This document shows, piece by piece, positions 53,106-62,000 of a DNA stretch of 62,000 bases. Under the pieces are notes generated by a model. The model was not told where the DNA came from and searched no databases. It saw nothing but the letters and a program-made list of their open reading frames with translations. The DNA lies in assembly GCF_964340395.1 (NCBI RefSeq), contig NC_135549.1, positions 7,080,001 to 7,142,000 of the forward strand, given 5' to 3'. Made by a program: the position numbers and the translations under genes. Position 1 is the stretch's first letter. Every line of letters begins with the position of its first letter. The DNA comes from Glandiceps talaboti. Lineage: Eukaryota; Hemichordata; Enteropneusta; Spengelidae.

Positions 53106-54049
53106 GTTGTGTACATTTCCTAACTGCAGCTATGCAGTCAAATTGCAAGAGATATTATCAAGATGACTGAATAAGTTCTATCTAAACTCGACCTGAAATA
53201 TTTTGCTAACGTTATATATGGTTTTTATTATCCTTGTCAAACATTGTGAAAAAATTATATTACCATCTCATTGTAAAATCATACAGGAACATTCCCCTTG
53301 TTCAAATCATTAAAAGAAATCGTTGCAGCTAACGGAACGGACATAGTAATATTGATGCAATTTGAAATGAGAGTGCTCAACATGCATGTAGGTGTATGAC
53401 TAGGAAATGAGAAAATAACCTGCTAGGTACTTCAAGGGACACTCTCCCACGCCGCTGTCATGCTTGATAGGTTATTTTTTCCCTCTATTTTACCAACACC
53501 TGTGAAAATTATAAACCTTCCCACGCTGGCGTCTTCAAGTAATAAATGCGTCACTTCAATATAAGTGTGTAAATGCGATTGAGATTCACACCTAAATATA
53601 GTCTTTAAACGTTGGAGTGAAACTTGTTATCAAGTAAACCTTGATTGATATACCATGTAACTGATCACATGGACGACTAAGTTTACCGACTTCGTACTGG
53701 ATAGTCAGACAAATATGGCAGTGCTGATTTACTTGTTTTCTCAGTTACCCTGTACTTGCCCTCATCATTCTCATTGAATGTAGTTTTTACAAAAACAAAC
53801 ATTGCCAAAAGCGTATGTACATTTAGAACACTAGTAGTGATGGCTTGTCCAATCATGTATACACACCCTATTCAATCCACTTGTTTAGAAATTTAACTAT
53901 TCGAATAGCGAATTCATCTGTCACTGTAAATAGGGTAGAGATCTGCCGACTGGAAAAAAGTAACGGAGATAAAATATGCTGAATACGATGGCAATAGATT
54001 GTTCTAAAAATTTTGATTAACTAACTATCATGTGAAATGGATGCCGCTA

Positions 54050-54064
54050 CCCCCCCCCCCCCCC
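54050..54064. repeat. Poly-C run
   Basis: About fourteen consecutive C residues after GCCGCTA. Confidence 0.85.
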
Positions 54065-55756
54065 GCTCCAATCTAGTGTAAAGAGGAGTTCTCCGCTAAC
54101 AAGCTGACAGCACACCCTGATAACATTTTCAGGACCGTATGTACTACTATAAGATAACCACCCTCATAGAGTTTTGAAATCCCTGTAGAATGAAAGCACT
54201 TTATTCCCAGCTCTTAATAGTGCATATGTAGTGAGTTCTAAATCATATAAGTTGATATTTTAACCAATTACTGCAAACAAATTACGTAACATTCACTTAA
54301 AAGGGGTCAAGTATTTCCACCATTCAATAAAATTACGTTTTTTAAGTGTCATAGAATAAGGAAGTGGCTCCTAGAGAGCAGAAGTGAATCACTGTGCATT
54401 GAGTGAGAGAGTTTAAGGACTCTACATCTGGTACCTGTCTACAATCCACGAGGAGGAGAAACAAGAGTTTTTTCCTTGCAAAAAATACAGATATAGACAT
54501 GAGACTTTGCAGTATTTTTCCTGAAACAGGCATGTTTCATACTTACCGATTTAGTATACATGTATTTCAACCACAGTCAAAAATAACCAGTGCTGTGTTT
54601 TGTTCGAGCAAAGCACAACGCACACACAATCATCAGATGACAAACCCCAACAACGGCATTATCAGGGAGGTGCGAACTGAGTGTGTATTTTACAAATAAT
54701 AGTAAAGTTGGCGAAAGGAACAGTTCCACTCTTTGTTTTATTGACATTTCCACAAGTTACAGATTGTGCACACACCAAAAAAATGCAATTAAATCTTTCT
54801 CTGAGACGTACCCATTTACGTGTATTTAGTCAATAATATGTAGTCTATGTATCTCTACGATAAGCTATGCCGGGTCCCAAAGTTGCCAATGTTTAATCTT
54901 GCGTGTCATCGTTAGTTCACCATGACTAGTACACATGTTGGATTGTGAACAGAGTTATTAGCTATCGATAATCGTTGTTTTTATTAATGCATGAATACAA
55001 AGTGTGTTGCCATATAAAAACCGTTGACTGGCTTCAGATTGGGTTTCTTCTTTATCAATTATACATCATCTAATCGCACGGGGGCGTGATTCATTACCAT
55101 TCGCCACATTCTGAGTTTAACAGTTGCACGGGACTAAGTATAACGCTTTGACAGTCTAGGATGATCTTTGTCATCCAACTGAAGGAAATTACAGCGCCCA
55201 GGGCATAACACGATGTTTCAACACTAATTAGTGTCTGGAAAGTTATACGTATTTTTGCATTTATCGTAGACAATCCTGCGCTTTGAATATTCAGCCGTTG
55301 TCGATCGGTTTCTGATACTCGCAAACACCATACTATATGATAGACCTGTACAATAACAAGGCATAATTCCACATGCTTACATGACAGACTATAAATATTT
55401 GAATGAACAGGAGTTGCAAATATTTCGGATATTGCAAAATAACAAAATGTTCGGAATAAATTAACTTTTGACTGGCAAATGAAATTCTGTATAAAATTAT
55501 AGTAGGCCTATAATGCAACTACAAACCGCGCAGAAATTGCACCCGATAAAAACTGAGTAACCATGGTAATTCAAATAAGTGATACAGTACACATGTAAAT
55601 GAAGCACTTCTTGAAACATCAAACATCACTGGTGACGTCAATGAGCACAAATAAAAGTCGAAGATAAATAAACTCGAATTATGTTTTATCAACGCGTAAT
55701 GATATTGAACTTGTCAAGTTGTGGTGTTAAACCAAATGAGTAAACATTCAAAAAAT

Positions 55757-55806
55757 GTATGCAAATACCCCTAGCAACCATGACTATGCCCATAGTAACA
55801 GCCAAA
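55757..55806 (-). repeat. Inverted copy of the GTTGCTATGGGC dispersed repeat
   Basis: Read on the minus strand this gives GGCTGTTACTATGGGCATAG, then TCATGGTTGCTAGGGGTATTTGCATA (positions 55806 to 55757). It parallels the order of motifs in the repeat at 5660-5935. Confidence 0.65.
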
Positions 55807-56118
55807 AGGTACAATATGCACTAGCTGTACGCCTACACGCAGTAACAGAGCAGAGAGTTACGCTCCGTAACTCCAACTCTTAGTTACGGAACGGAGTGTA
55901 CTGCCGATATCGATGTAACTCTCTACACTGAGTAACTCGGCAGAGTGTACTTCTGACAAATCTAGGCATATCGTTGTACCAGAGAAGCGAGTAACAGCGA
56001 AGGTACACGGGAGTATACATCTAGAGTTACGCTTGTGGGGAATTTGCGAGTGAATGAAAAATATTGTTCTTCTCTGTGTGTTAGCCTAGGTGTCACCTTA
56101 AAAGTCGTTCTTTACACT

Positions 56119-56154
56119 CCCCCCCCCCCACACACACACACACGGGGGGGGGGG
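56119..56154. repeat. C-run, (CA)n, G-run foldback
   Basis: Ten or so C residues, a short CA tract and about ten G residues. The C and G runs can pair as a hairpin, or form i-motif/G-quadruplex structures on opposite strands. Confidence 0.8.
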
Positions 56155-56598
56155 ACAGGTGGGTTTGTATTTTTCAGTGACATGTTTATTTTTGTGATAT
56201 ATACCTGTAGAGGGCGCTAAAGTGGTCGTAACGACTGTGTGGGAAATCCCCTACGCCAAATGACAACCGGTTGTAAGTTCCGGGTTTTATTTTTGTAACT
56301 CATTATTGATGTCCGCACTGTGAAATGGAGATCACTGTAACTTGATATCGATAGGTAGGTTATAATTCGAATATGAATTTTGATCTGTAGGTGGAATATA
56401 TATGGTTAATCAATTATTAAGATAAAAACTTCGATGAAATTTGATAATGCCAAGAAAATACAGCTCGACTGCGCCTCGGTGTTTACAATATTTATATTGA
56501 AATGGTTGTGTATTATTCAAGAAACCTGCTTTTTAGATATAGTTTCATAGCATTACATCTTATAGTAGCGTAGACTATAGGCTAGGGCCGGCTACATC

Positions 56599-56729
56599 AT
56601 GTACATGCTTCACTCTCGCAAACAAGAGCTGATAAACTTCCGCGACACTAGCACTGCGTCTTGCGTGGATGGTGCCGTAAAAGAGGCTGTCGTTTACGAC
56701 GTTGACGTACTTTCTGTTCTTTTGGACAA
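56599..56729 (+). CDS. Exon 1 of a small two-exon reading frame upstream of HDAC11
   Basis: The ATG at 56599 follows an in-frame TAG (56578-56580) and opens 43 codons plus two bases. It ends at a strong donor (GACAA then GTGAGTAAG). Codon use on this strand is coding-like: many GNN codons (GTC, GTT, GAC, GTA) and locally raised CpG. The sequence includes MYMLHSRKQELINF and VYDVDVLSVLLDK. The phase fits both the acceptor at 57339 (listed next) and, in principle, the HDAC11 exon at 58407. I do not recognise the protein. It could be a uORF, a separate small protein, or an alternative N-terminus of HDAC11. Confidence 0.4.
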
Positions 56730-57338
56730 GTGAGTAAGGTGCTGACCACGTGTAGACGAAACTGACTAGTACAATGGAGTAGGCAGCCAAACACTAGTAA
56801 CAGAGTTTGGACGAAATATTTGTAACTTTTATAATGAGGACTAAAACAAAACTACGAGTCAGATTCGTGAAAAATTACATGTATAAACACTGTTGAACAA
56901 GGAAGCTGGCCATTCAACATGTACGCTAAATATAAATGATATCACAAAATGATTGTATTTTGCAAGACAATAAGTTATGGAATATTAATAGTAATATCAC
57001 TAAAATGTTTGTTATCATGTCTACATGATGCGATAGTGATATTTTTTTCATGGAACTAAATGTATGTGTCATTTTGTTTCCACGAACGTTTGAATACCGT
57101 GGTATAACAAGAACTACATGTAAACATTCGAAGTTCAATTGAACTTGTCTGGCGCTGTTAGTTTATCAAGTTGGAGGTGTATGTTGTTGGCCCGTCTGAT
57201 GAAATTGTGTGTATTTGCTGTCAGCTTATTTTTAAAAACCTGAAAATTCGTTTCTATCAAATATTCTAAATATTATTAAAGCAATTTGCTTCGTTGATTT
57301 TCTAACGTTAAAGTATGTATGTTCATTTCCTTATCCAG

Positions 57339-57462
57339 ATCCAGTGTACTTCTGAGAAGAGCTGAACGTATCAATGAACTTTCGCTTCGTCTGCAAGTGC
57401 GCCCTCACCCGACAATTCCCTGTTTGTCTGTGGCTTTCTGTCAAAATGGCTGCAGCGAATGA
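57339..57462 (+). CDS. Exon 2 of the small reading frame, overlapping the HDAC11 start
   Basis: An acceptor (TTTCCTTATCCAG, ending 57338) precedes this segment. Joined to 56599-56729 it continues in frame as KSSVLLRRAERINELSLRLQ, a helix-like amphipathic stretch, and stops at TGA 57460-57462. The complete product would be 84 residues. The stop lies 16 bases past the A of the HDAC11 ATG at 57446 in a different frame, so in a shared transcript this would be an overlapping upstream ORF. Translation of the small frame would be expected to limit initiation at that ATG. Confidence 0.35.
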
Positions 57463-57483
57463 TACGGAAGGCGAGTCCGAAAG
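57446..57483 (+). CDS. HDAC11: Candidate first coding exon 1a of HDAC11
   Basis: ATG in a favourable context (TCAAAATGG) starts MAANDTEGESE followed by the first two bases of an Arg codon, ending at the donor GAAAG then GTATTT. The two left-over bases (AG) plus the single leading G of the exon at 58407 form AGG, keeping the frame into the conserved HDAC11 sequence. The intron would be 923 bp (57484-58406). Acidic, poorly conserved N-terminal tails are usual before the HDAC11 core. The alternative exon 1b at 58065 fits equally well by phase. Confidence 0.65.
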
Positions 57484-57909
57484 GTATTTATATTTTGTGG
57501 GTCTGTTGTTTTTGTAAATTTTAAGAAACTATATTGATTGCAACTACATCAAAATAACAAACATATACTGCCAACTACAGACAAATTTGCGAGACGGGAA
57601 GAGAAATAAGAAGGCGAACATTGTACATATGGCGAGTGGCTGCTTCTATAAGTGTGAACCGTGTGTTGTTTTGCTCATCAACATAATGTTATGACCGTGA
57701 CGAAATCAGTGGTAAATGCAGATTTTCTCATGGAAACCGCTTCTAGTTCATTGCGTCAATCGTCTCTAACGTAGTAAGGCCTTGTATTTGCGTATTTCTC
57801 ACGCACTTCCTGGGTGTCTACGCATTGAGATTTTGGCGTTGACGTTGTCATCAGTCGACAGCCAGGACCCGACAAGACTGTAACAGCTTCGATTCGCAGT
57901 CCTTTCGCC

Positions 57910-57965
57910 ATCTCTCTCTCTTCTTTCGCTCTTTCTTCGTTCGCTCTCTCTCTCTTTTCATTCAG
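57910..57965 (+). promoter_or_regulatory. Pyrimidine-rich TCTCT tract upstream of exon 1b
   Basis: A nearly pure T/C tract with three TCG interruptions ends in TTTTCATTCAG. It may be part of a promoter for exon 1b, with TCT initiator-like motifs, or the polypyrimidine tract of an acceptor at 57965. The sequence alone does not decide. Confidence 0.35.
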
Positions 57966-58064
57966 TTATTTCAATTATTCTGTAACCATCATATAGTCTG
58001 AAGCGATAAGAGGCTGTATTTTTTATTTGTGTTATTTTTGTATCAAAATCGACCGTGTTGTGCC

Positions 58065-58114
58065 ATGAATTTCGGTCTTCTGTTGCCTAGTGCTAAAACG
58101 TCGGCTGCCGACAA
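58065..58114 (+). CDS. HDAC11: Candidate alternative first coding exon 1b of HDAC11
   Basis: ATG in the context TGCCATGA begins MNFGLLLPSAKTSAAD plus two bases, ending at a consensus donor (GACAA then GTAAGAG). The two left-over bases plus the leading G of exon 58407 give AAG (Lys), again keeping the frame. The junction would read AADK then AQEKKV. The intron would be 292 bp. This N-terminus is hydrophobic then small and polar, unlike the acidic exon 1a, so the two could direct different localisation. That is inference. Choosing between 1a and 1b needs transcripts. Confidence 0.5.
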
Positions 58115-58406
58115 GTAAGAGTTTGTTACGAGTTTTAATAGCGTTACATGTAACTTGTAAAGTCATGTGAGATTGTGTTGTCCACAACAGTATATTTTAG
58201 GTGTAATTTTCCATTATGGAAATAATAGTGTCACTCGTTATTAACCACCACATTTCGATTTCAACTCTCTTTGATCACATTTAAGGATGGATAACTTCAG
58301 TAAATAATGTCAGTGGGATTTCCATGCTTTTTTTGCATCATATGCTTGTATAATTTCTCTAAATCATTAAATGACACATGTTTTTTTTCACCTTTTCATC
58401 ACCCAG

Positions 58407-58570
58407 GGCTCAAGAAAAGAAAGTACACAATACCAGACTATATTTTGACATTTCTGACAGACAGTGGCCTGTTGTTTACTCCCAAGATTACAATATAGGA
58501 TTTCTTGGACTTGAAAAATTACATCCATTTGATGCTGGTAAATGGGGGAAAGTGTTTACATTTTTGAAAG
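58407..58570 (+). CDS. HDAC11: Histone deacetylase 11, N-terminal core exon
   Basis: A 164-base exon after a strong acceptor (polypyrimidine tract then CACCCAG) and before a consensus donor (AAAG then GTAAGC). It starts with one base completing a codon and ends one base into the next. The 54 codons include LYFDISDRQWPVVYSQDYNI and then GLEKLHPFDAGKWGKV, the hallmark N-terminal block of class IV deacetylases. In animals HDAC11 is a zinc-dependent enzyme best known for removing long-chain fatty acyl groups from lysine. The catalytic His/Asp residues lie in later exons, outside this window. This is the most secure gene call here. Confidence 0.95.
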
Positions 58571-59933
58571 GTAAGCAGTTTACTGTTTTTCATATTTGTT
58601 CTTATCATTAGAAATACATGAGATATGAGATTTGCAGACTATTTCCAATATTCATCATGTGTATCTTTAGTCAATATGATAAATATGGCAATAGGTTTTT
58701 CAAGTGCTTTGTGTTGTATTTCGATATATTTGTCTAAATTGTCTATGATTATATAGACCTTTCACAACCTCGATAAGATATTCTTCGAATTGATGTAATT
58801 TGTCACCAACTTGCCAGGTTCATGCTTATCATCAAATTTAGTGTGTTAAAGCTGCCATATGGATTACAAATGGGTATTTATTTTAGATTTTTAATCTATA
58901 AACAATGTTACTATATTTTTCCACTTGGAAATACAATGTAAAAGAACATACATCAAGTCCATGTTTGTAACTCAAGTCAATATATTGCAAAAAACTAAAA
59001 CTGTATAAAATTGTATGTACAATAACAAACATTTTTACACATTTTTCAATGCTTAAAATTTATTGAATTACAAACAAAGATTTGTATTATGTCATTTCGT
59101 TTTGTATTGCCAAGTAGAGAAAAATTAGTAGAATTGTTTTATAAACTAAAGTTCACAGATAAATAGCTAATTTTCATCCGTATGGCCAATTTTTACATAT
59201 TAACATGTACACAGGTATATATCATGGTAATGTAGTCTAGAAAAGCAGCTTTTTAAAAATTGATTATACAGACATGTACTCTGAATGACATTGTAGAAAA
59301 AATATAGATTTATCTGTATTGAGAGGACCTTGTTATTCACTGAGGACCTCTATGCTGCATTATCAAAAACTAAAGTATTTGTATATATGAGAATTTCTAG
59401 TCAAAAGTAAAACCAAAATATGGAAAACGAATCCTAATTTTTTGCTGATATCACACCATAAACTTTAGTATTATACTGTTACTATGCCATGGGTTGTTGT
59501 CTTGTGCCTGATTCACCGAGACGTGCAATGCTTGTCACATTATATACATTTGATGATGTACATTCTCTTTTATTGTATTTTCCTATCTCATTTTACTGCT
59601 AGTTCGTGATAATACATAACATATCATTTATGGATAGGATGTAGTCAAAATCCATCCATGTGAAGGATCTAGGCTGCACTGTCCTTAAGACTGTCTCTAT
59701 AAGTGACATTTTGGTCATAATTTTGAAAATTTAGATTGGAAATGGAGATATCTCAATATACTTTTTAATGTAGGACAAAACCCTAAGAAAAAATGAATAT
59801 AGATATGTAATAATATATATATATAGACGTGTGGTATTATTACATGTATAAAGGTTAGCCATATGTTGGTTTTGACGGCGTCAGCTGATATACTTTAGTG
59901 TGAAGATTAAAATGTGCTTATGTTACTGTGATG

Positions 59934-60032
59934 TACACAACACAACATAACACAACGTAATGCAACACAATGCATTGAAATGAAATGCAACACAACACAA
60001 CACTACTCAACACAACACAACACAACACAACA
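59934..60032. repeat. Imperfect (ACAAC)n pentanucleotide repeat
   Basis: Repeated CACAACACAA units with interruptions (ATGCATTGAAATGAAATG in the middle). Confidence 0.85.
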
Positions 60033-60181
60033 TAATCAGTTCCATCAATGAATGTAAACATTCTTTTCCAAGTCTGAGGATACTTAAACACTAACATTAC
60101 TGTAATATTAGAATCAAAACATTTTTTCCTTGCTCTGGAATAATATCTTATAGCACCAGTAGTTCAGAACTCAGAGCAAAG

Positions 60182-60293
60182 ATAATTTACCTAGTATAGT
60201 TTGACTGAATCACTTAGCCTTCAGTGAATTGTATACGATAAGAGCTGAAGAAGGGTGAGTAATTCAGCTGAAATAATATACTAGGTAAATTAT
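60182..60293. repeat. Palindromic element, ~112 bp, perfect 17-bp terminal arms
   Basis: ATAATTTACCTAGTATA at 60182-60198 is the exact reverse complement of the sequence at 60277-60293. Inside, TGACTGAATCACTTAGCC pairs imperfectly with GGGTGAGTAATTCAGCTG, so most of the segment can fold. It resembles a small MITE remnant. No clear target duplication. Confidence 0.75.
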
Positions 60294-61226
60294 TTATCAC
60301 ATACCCAGTCTACTTTGGATATTTCAAATAACAACAAATCTATTTCATTTTACCCCGATGAATTTCTTGACATTTAGAGAGATTTGAAACTAAAAAATAT
60401 TGATATTGTAAATGTCAAATATTGTATGTATTTGTAATGGATATTTTTCTTTAGGATATCATGCCTTGAAGTAGGTCGTCCTTCCTACTTCCATGATGTA
60501 GGTGTTCGGGACATATGTTGTATTTGCCTAATTAGTAGTTACAGCTGGCTGTGATGTAGAAGAGAGAGAGTGTGTGGGCTGAGGTATAATGACTTGACAC
60601 AAACAGGAAATTGAGTACTAATTTGTATGCTACATGTAGGTGTAAGGCATTGACAGCTCTAGACTAGACTAAGACAAGCTTCATGGACAATCCATGTAGT
60701 AAAACAACCCACCATCACCTTGTGTTTGGTTTACCTTTATGTCCTGATACCATAGTTCTGTTTGTCTAGTAAATATGATATCCATTTTTGCCTAAGTTTG
60801 TATTGTATAAAGATTATCTCCAGCTTGTGAAAGTGAATAGTATGATATTATAGTCAATGAACCAGCTGTGTTTTATGCATGTCATATTGTTTGTGAACAA
60901 TTTGTCTTTAGAATCATAGTGAGTGATATTATCCTGTGGTAGTGAGAGATTTATTTTAGAAAGTGCAAATTAAGCTCCACAGGAAACAGATACATGTAGT
61001 GAAAGCATAAGTGGGATATATGATGGATGTATGACTAAAATTGTAAAGCTTCTTGAAGAAACAACATAATTTCTCTTGATATATGATGGAAATATGTTTT
61101 GACAGTTCCATCATGTAATCAGTCAGTAATGCCTGTGTAATAATCTACAATCTATATTTGGTAAGAAGATTACAACAATGACGTGACTTCAGTGAGATTA
61201 GATAATTGTAAACTAATCCATATGGA

Positions 61227-61292
61227 ACAGACACACATATACATACCAGTAATTATACACATACATAATACAGTACATATAGATACATAAGT

Positions 61293-61328
<36 letters not shown>

Positions 61329-61473
61329 ACACATACACACACACACATACACATACACACACACGCACACACACATGTGCACACACATGCACACACACAC
61401 GTGCACACACATACATATACAAACACACACACACGCACACACACACATGTGCACGCACACATCACACACACAT

Positions 61474-61533
<60 letters not shown>
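61227..61533. repeat. Long (CA)n microsatellite array
   Basis: About 300 bp of CA with ATA, GCA and ATG interruptions, ending in a pure run of some 25 CA units. All Cys-Val and His-Thr frames here are artefacts. Confidence 0.95.
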
Positions 61534-61537
<4 letters not shown>

Positions 61538-62000
61538 AGTAACCTTACTTCCTCTGATAAGACAAGAAACTGTTAAATGTTATTTTACAAGTACCAGATA
61601 ACAGCTGTTCACTTTCTTCTGTGGCCCACATAACAAGTAAAGTCAGACATTTGATGGCCTACAAATTGATATACATGTAACAGTATGAAATGTCAATAAC
61701 AAGTAGAGATAGACTGACACTGACTTCAACAGTTTTCAAGGCTTGATTTTGTTAGCAATTGTAATTTCTATGTGTAATACCAAACACTGGAAAATCTATT
61801 TAGCAATAAGGCCAGGAAAAGGCTGTGATATTAACTTGAAATAAAGTCAGGCTTCAAAATATATCTGTTGAGATTATTACAGATTTAGTATATTTTGTAT
61901 GCCCTAAAATGGTAAGAGTATATTTTGTTATCTGTTAAATTTGTACAGTCTCACCGTATAATCATACTAAAATATAGGTTGATATGCTTTGAAGCTGTTA

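Larger units (their letters stand above)
53106..56598. other. Unassigned stretch upstream of the HDAC11 locus
   Basis: No gene is supported. Contains a C-run at about 54050-54064, an inverted relative of the GTTGCTATGGGC repeat at 55757-55806, a cluster of GAGTTAC/GTAACTC inverted motifs at 55850-56035, and a C-run/CA/G-run hairpin at 56119-56154. Confidence 0.45.
58571..62000 (+). other. Intron of HDAC11, running past the window edge
   Basis: After the donor at 58571 no further HDAC11 exon was recognised before 62000, so this intron exceeds 3.4 kb. It holds an ACAAC pentanucleotide patch, a palindromic element and a long CA array, listed separately. The rest is AT-rich with nothing evident. 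Confidence 0.7.

Noticed and set aside
56575-56790. 71-codon open frame on the minus strand
   Set aside because: It has no ATG, and codon pattern plus a consensus donor favour the plus strand through the same bases.
61170-61601. Cys-Val and His-Thr rich open frames
   Set aside because: Artefacts of the CA microsatellite. The same applies to frames in the CA, TA, GACA and CATA arrays elsewhere.

Overview
This is animal nuclear DNA, not microbial. The evidence is spliced coding exons with GT/AG junctions and matching phases, introns of kilobases to tens of kilobases, AT-rich non-coding sequence, and many long microsatellites, minisatellites and inverted-repeat elements. The window suggests a marine invertebrate bilaterian (lophotrochozoan, cephalochordate or ambulacrarian). 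I cannot name the species. The palindrome TACATGTA occurs about 31 times, many times more often than base composition predicts.

Genes. (1) A minus-strand gene of unknown function is represented by two large exons, 24729-25725 and 489-1606. They are separated by an intron of about 23 kb and their splice phases fit exactly. Together they encode about 705 residues of charged, Ser/Asn/Asp-rich, probably disordered protein. The gene continues past the left edge. (2) The start of a class IV histone deacetylase gene, HDAC11, lies on the plus strand at the right end. The conserved exon is 58407-58570. Two candidate first coding exons (57446-57483 and 58065-58114) both end in good donors with the correct phase, which suggests two promoters and two N-termini. 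The rest of the gene lies beyond the window. (3) A two-exon small reading frame of 84 codons (56599-56729 joined to 57339-57462) ends 16 bases past the HDAC11 start codon in another frame. It is either an overlapping uORF or a small protein gene. (4) A weak remnant at 29969-30339 resembles the last two helices of a class A GPCR, broken by a frameshift.

Layout. 1-25.7 kb: the minus-strand gene, mostly its giant intron, with CA, TA, GT and TATG microsatellites, a 63-65 bp tandem repeat at 9.1-9.5 kb and a hairpin element near 8 kb. 25.7-48.7 kb: gene-poor DNA with 26-bp and 41-bp minisatellites (27.5-28.6 kb), compound microsatellites, two further copies of the hairpin element (40.0 and 46.1 kb) and a candidate 1.1-kb non-autonomous element (41.0-42.2 kb). 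48.7-53.1 kb: the most striking feature. 53.1-56.6 kb: unassigned. 56.6-62 kb: the HDAC11 5' region and its second intron.

The standout is a 4182-bp foldback element at 48912-53093. It has perfect terminal inverted repeats, apparent 9-bp target duplications in a CTGT microsatellite, and two opposed tandem arrays. Their 155-bp unit is exactly five diverged 31-bp monomers, each starting GAATGACA. In the right arm the 155-mers are further ordered as a 465-bp three-unit pattern. From memory, the 31 x 5 = 155 arithmetic and 9-bp duplications match the organisation reported for Drosophila FB elements. Here they appear in what looks like an unrelated animal with no obvious coding capacity.
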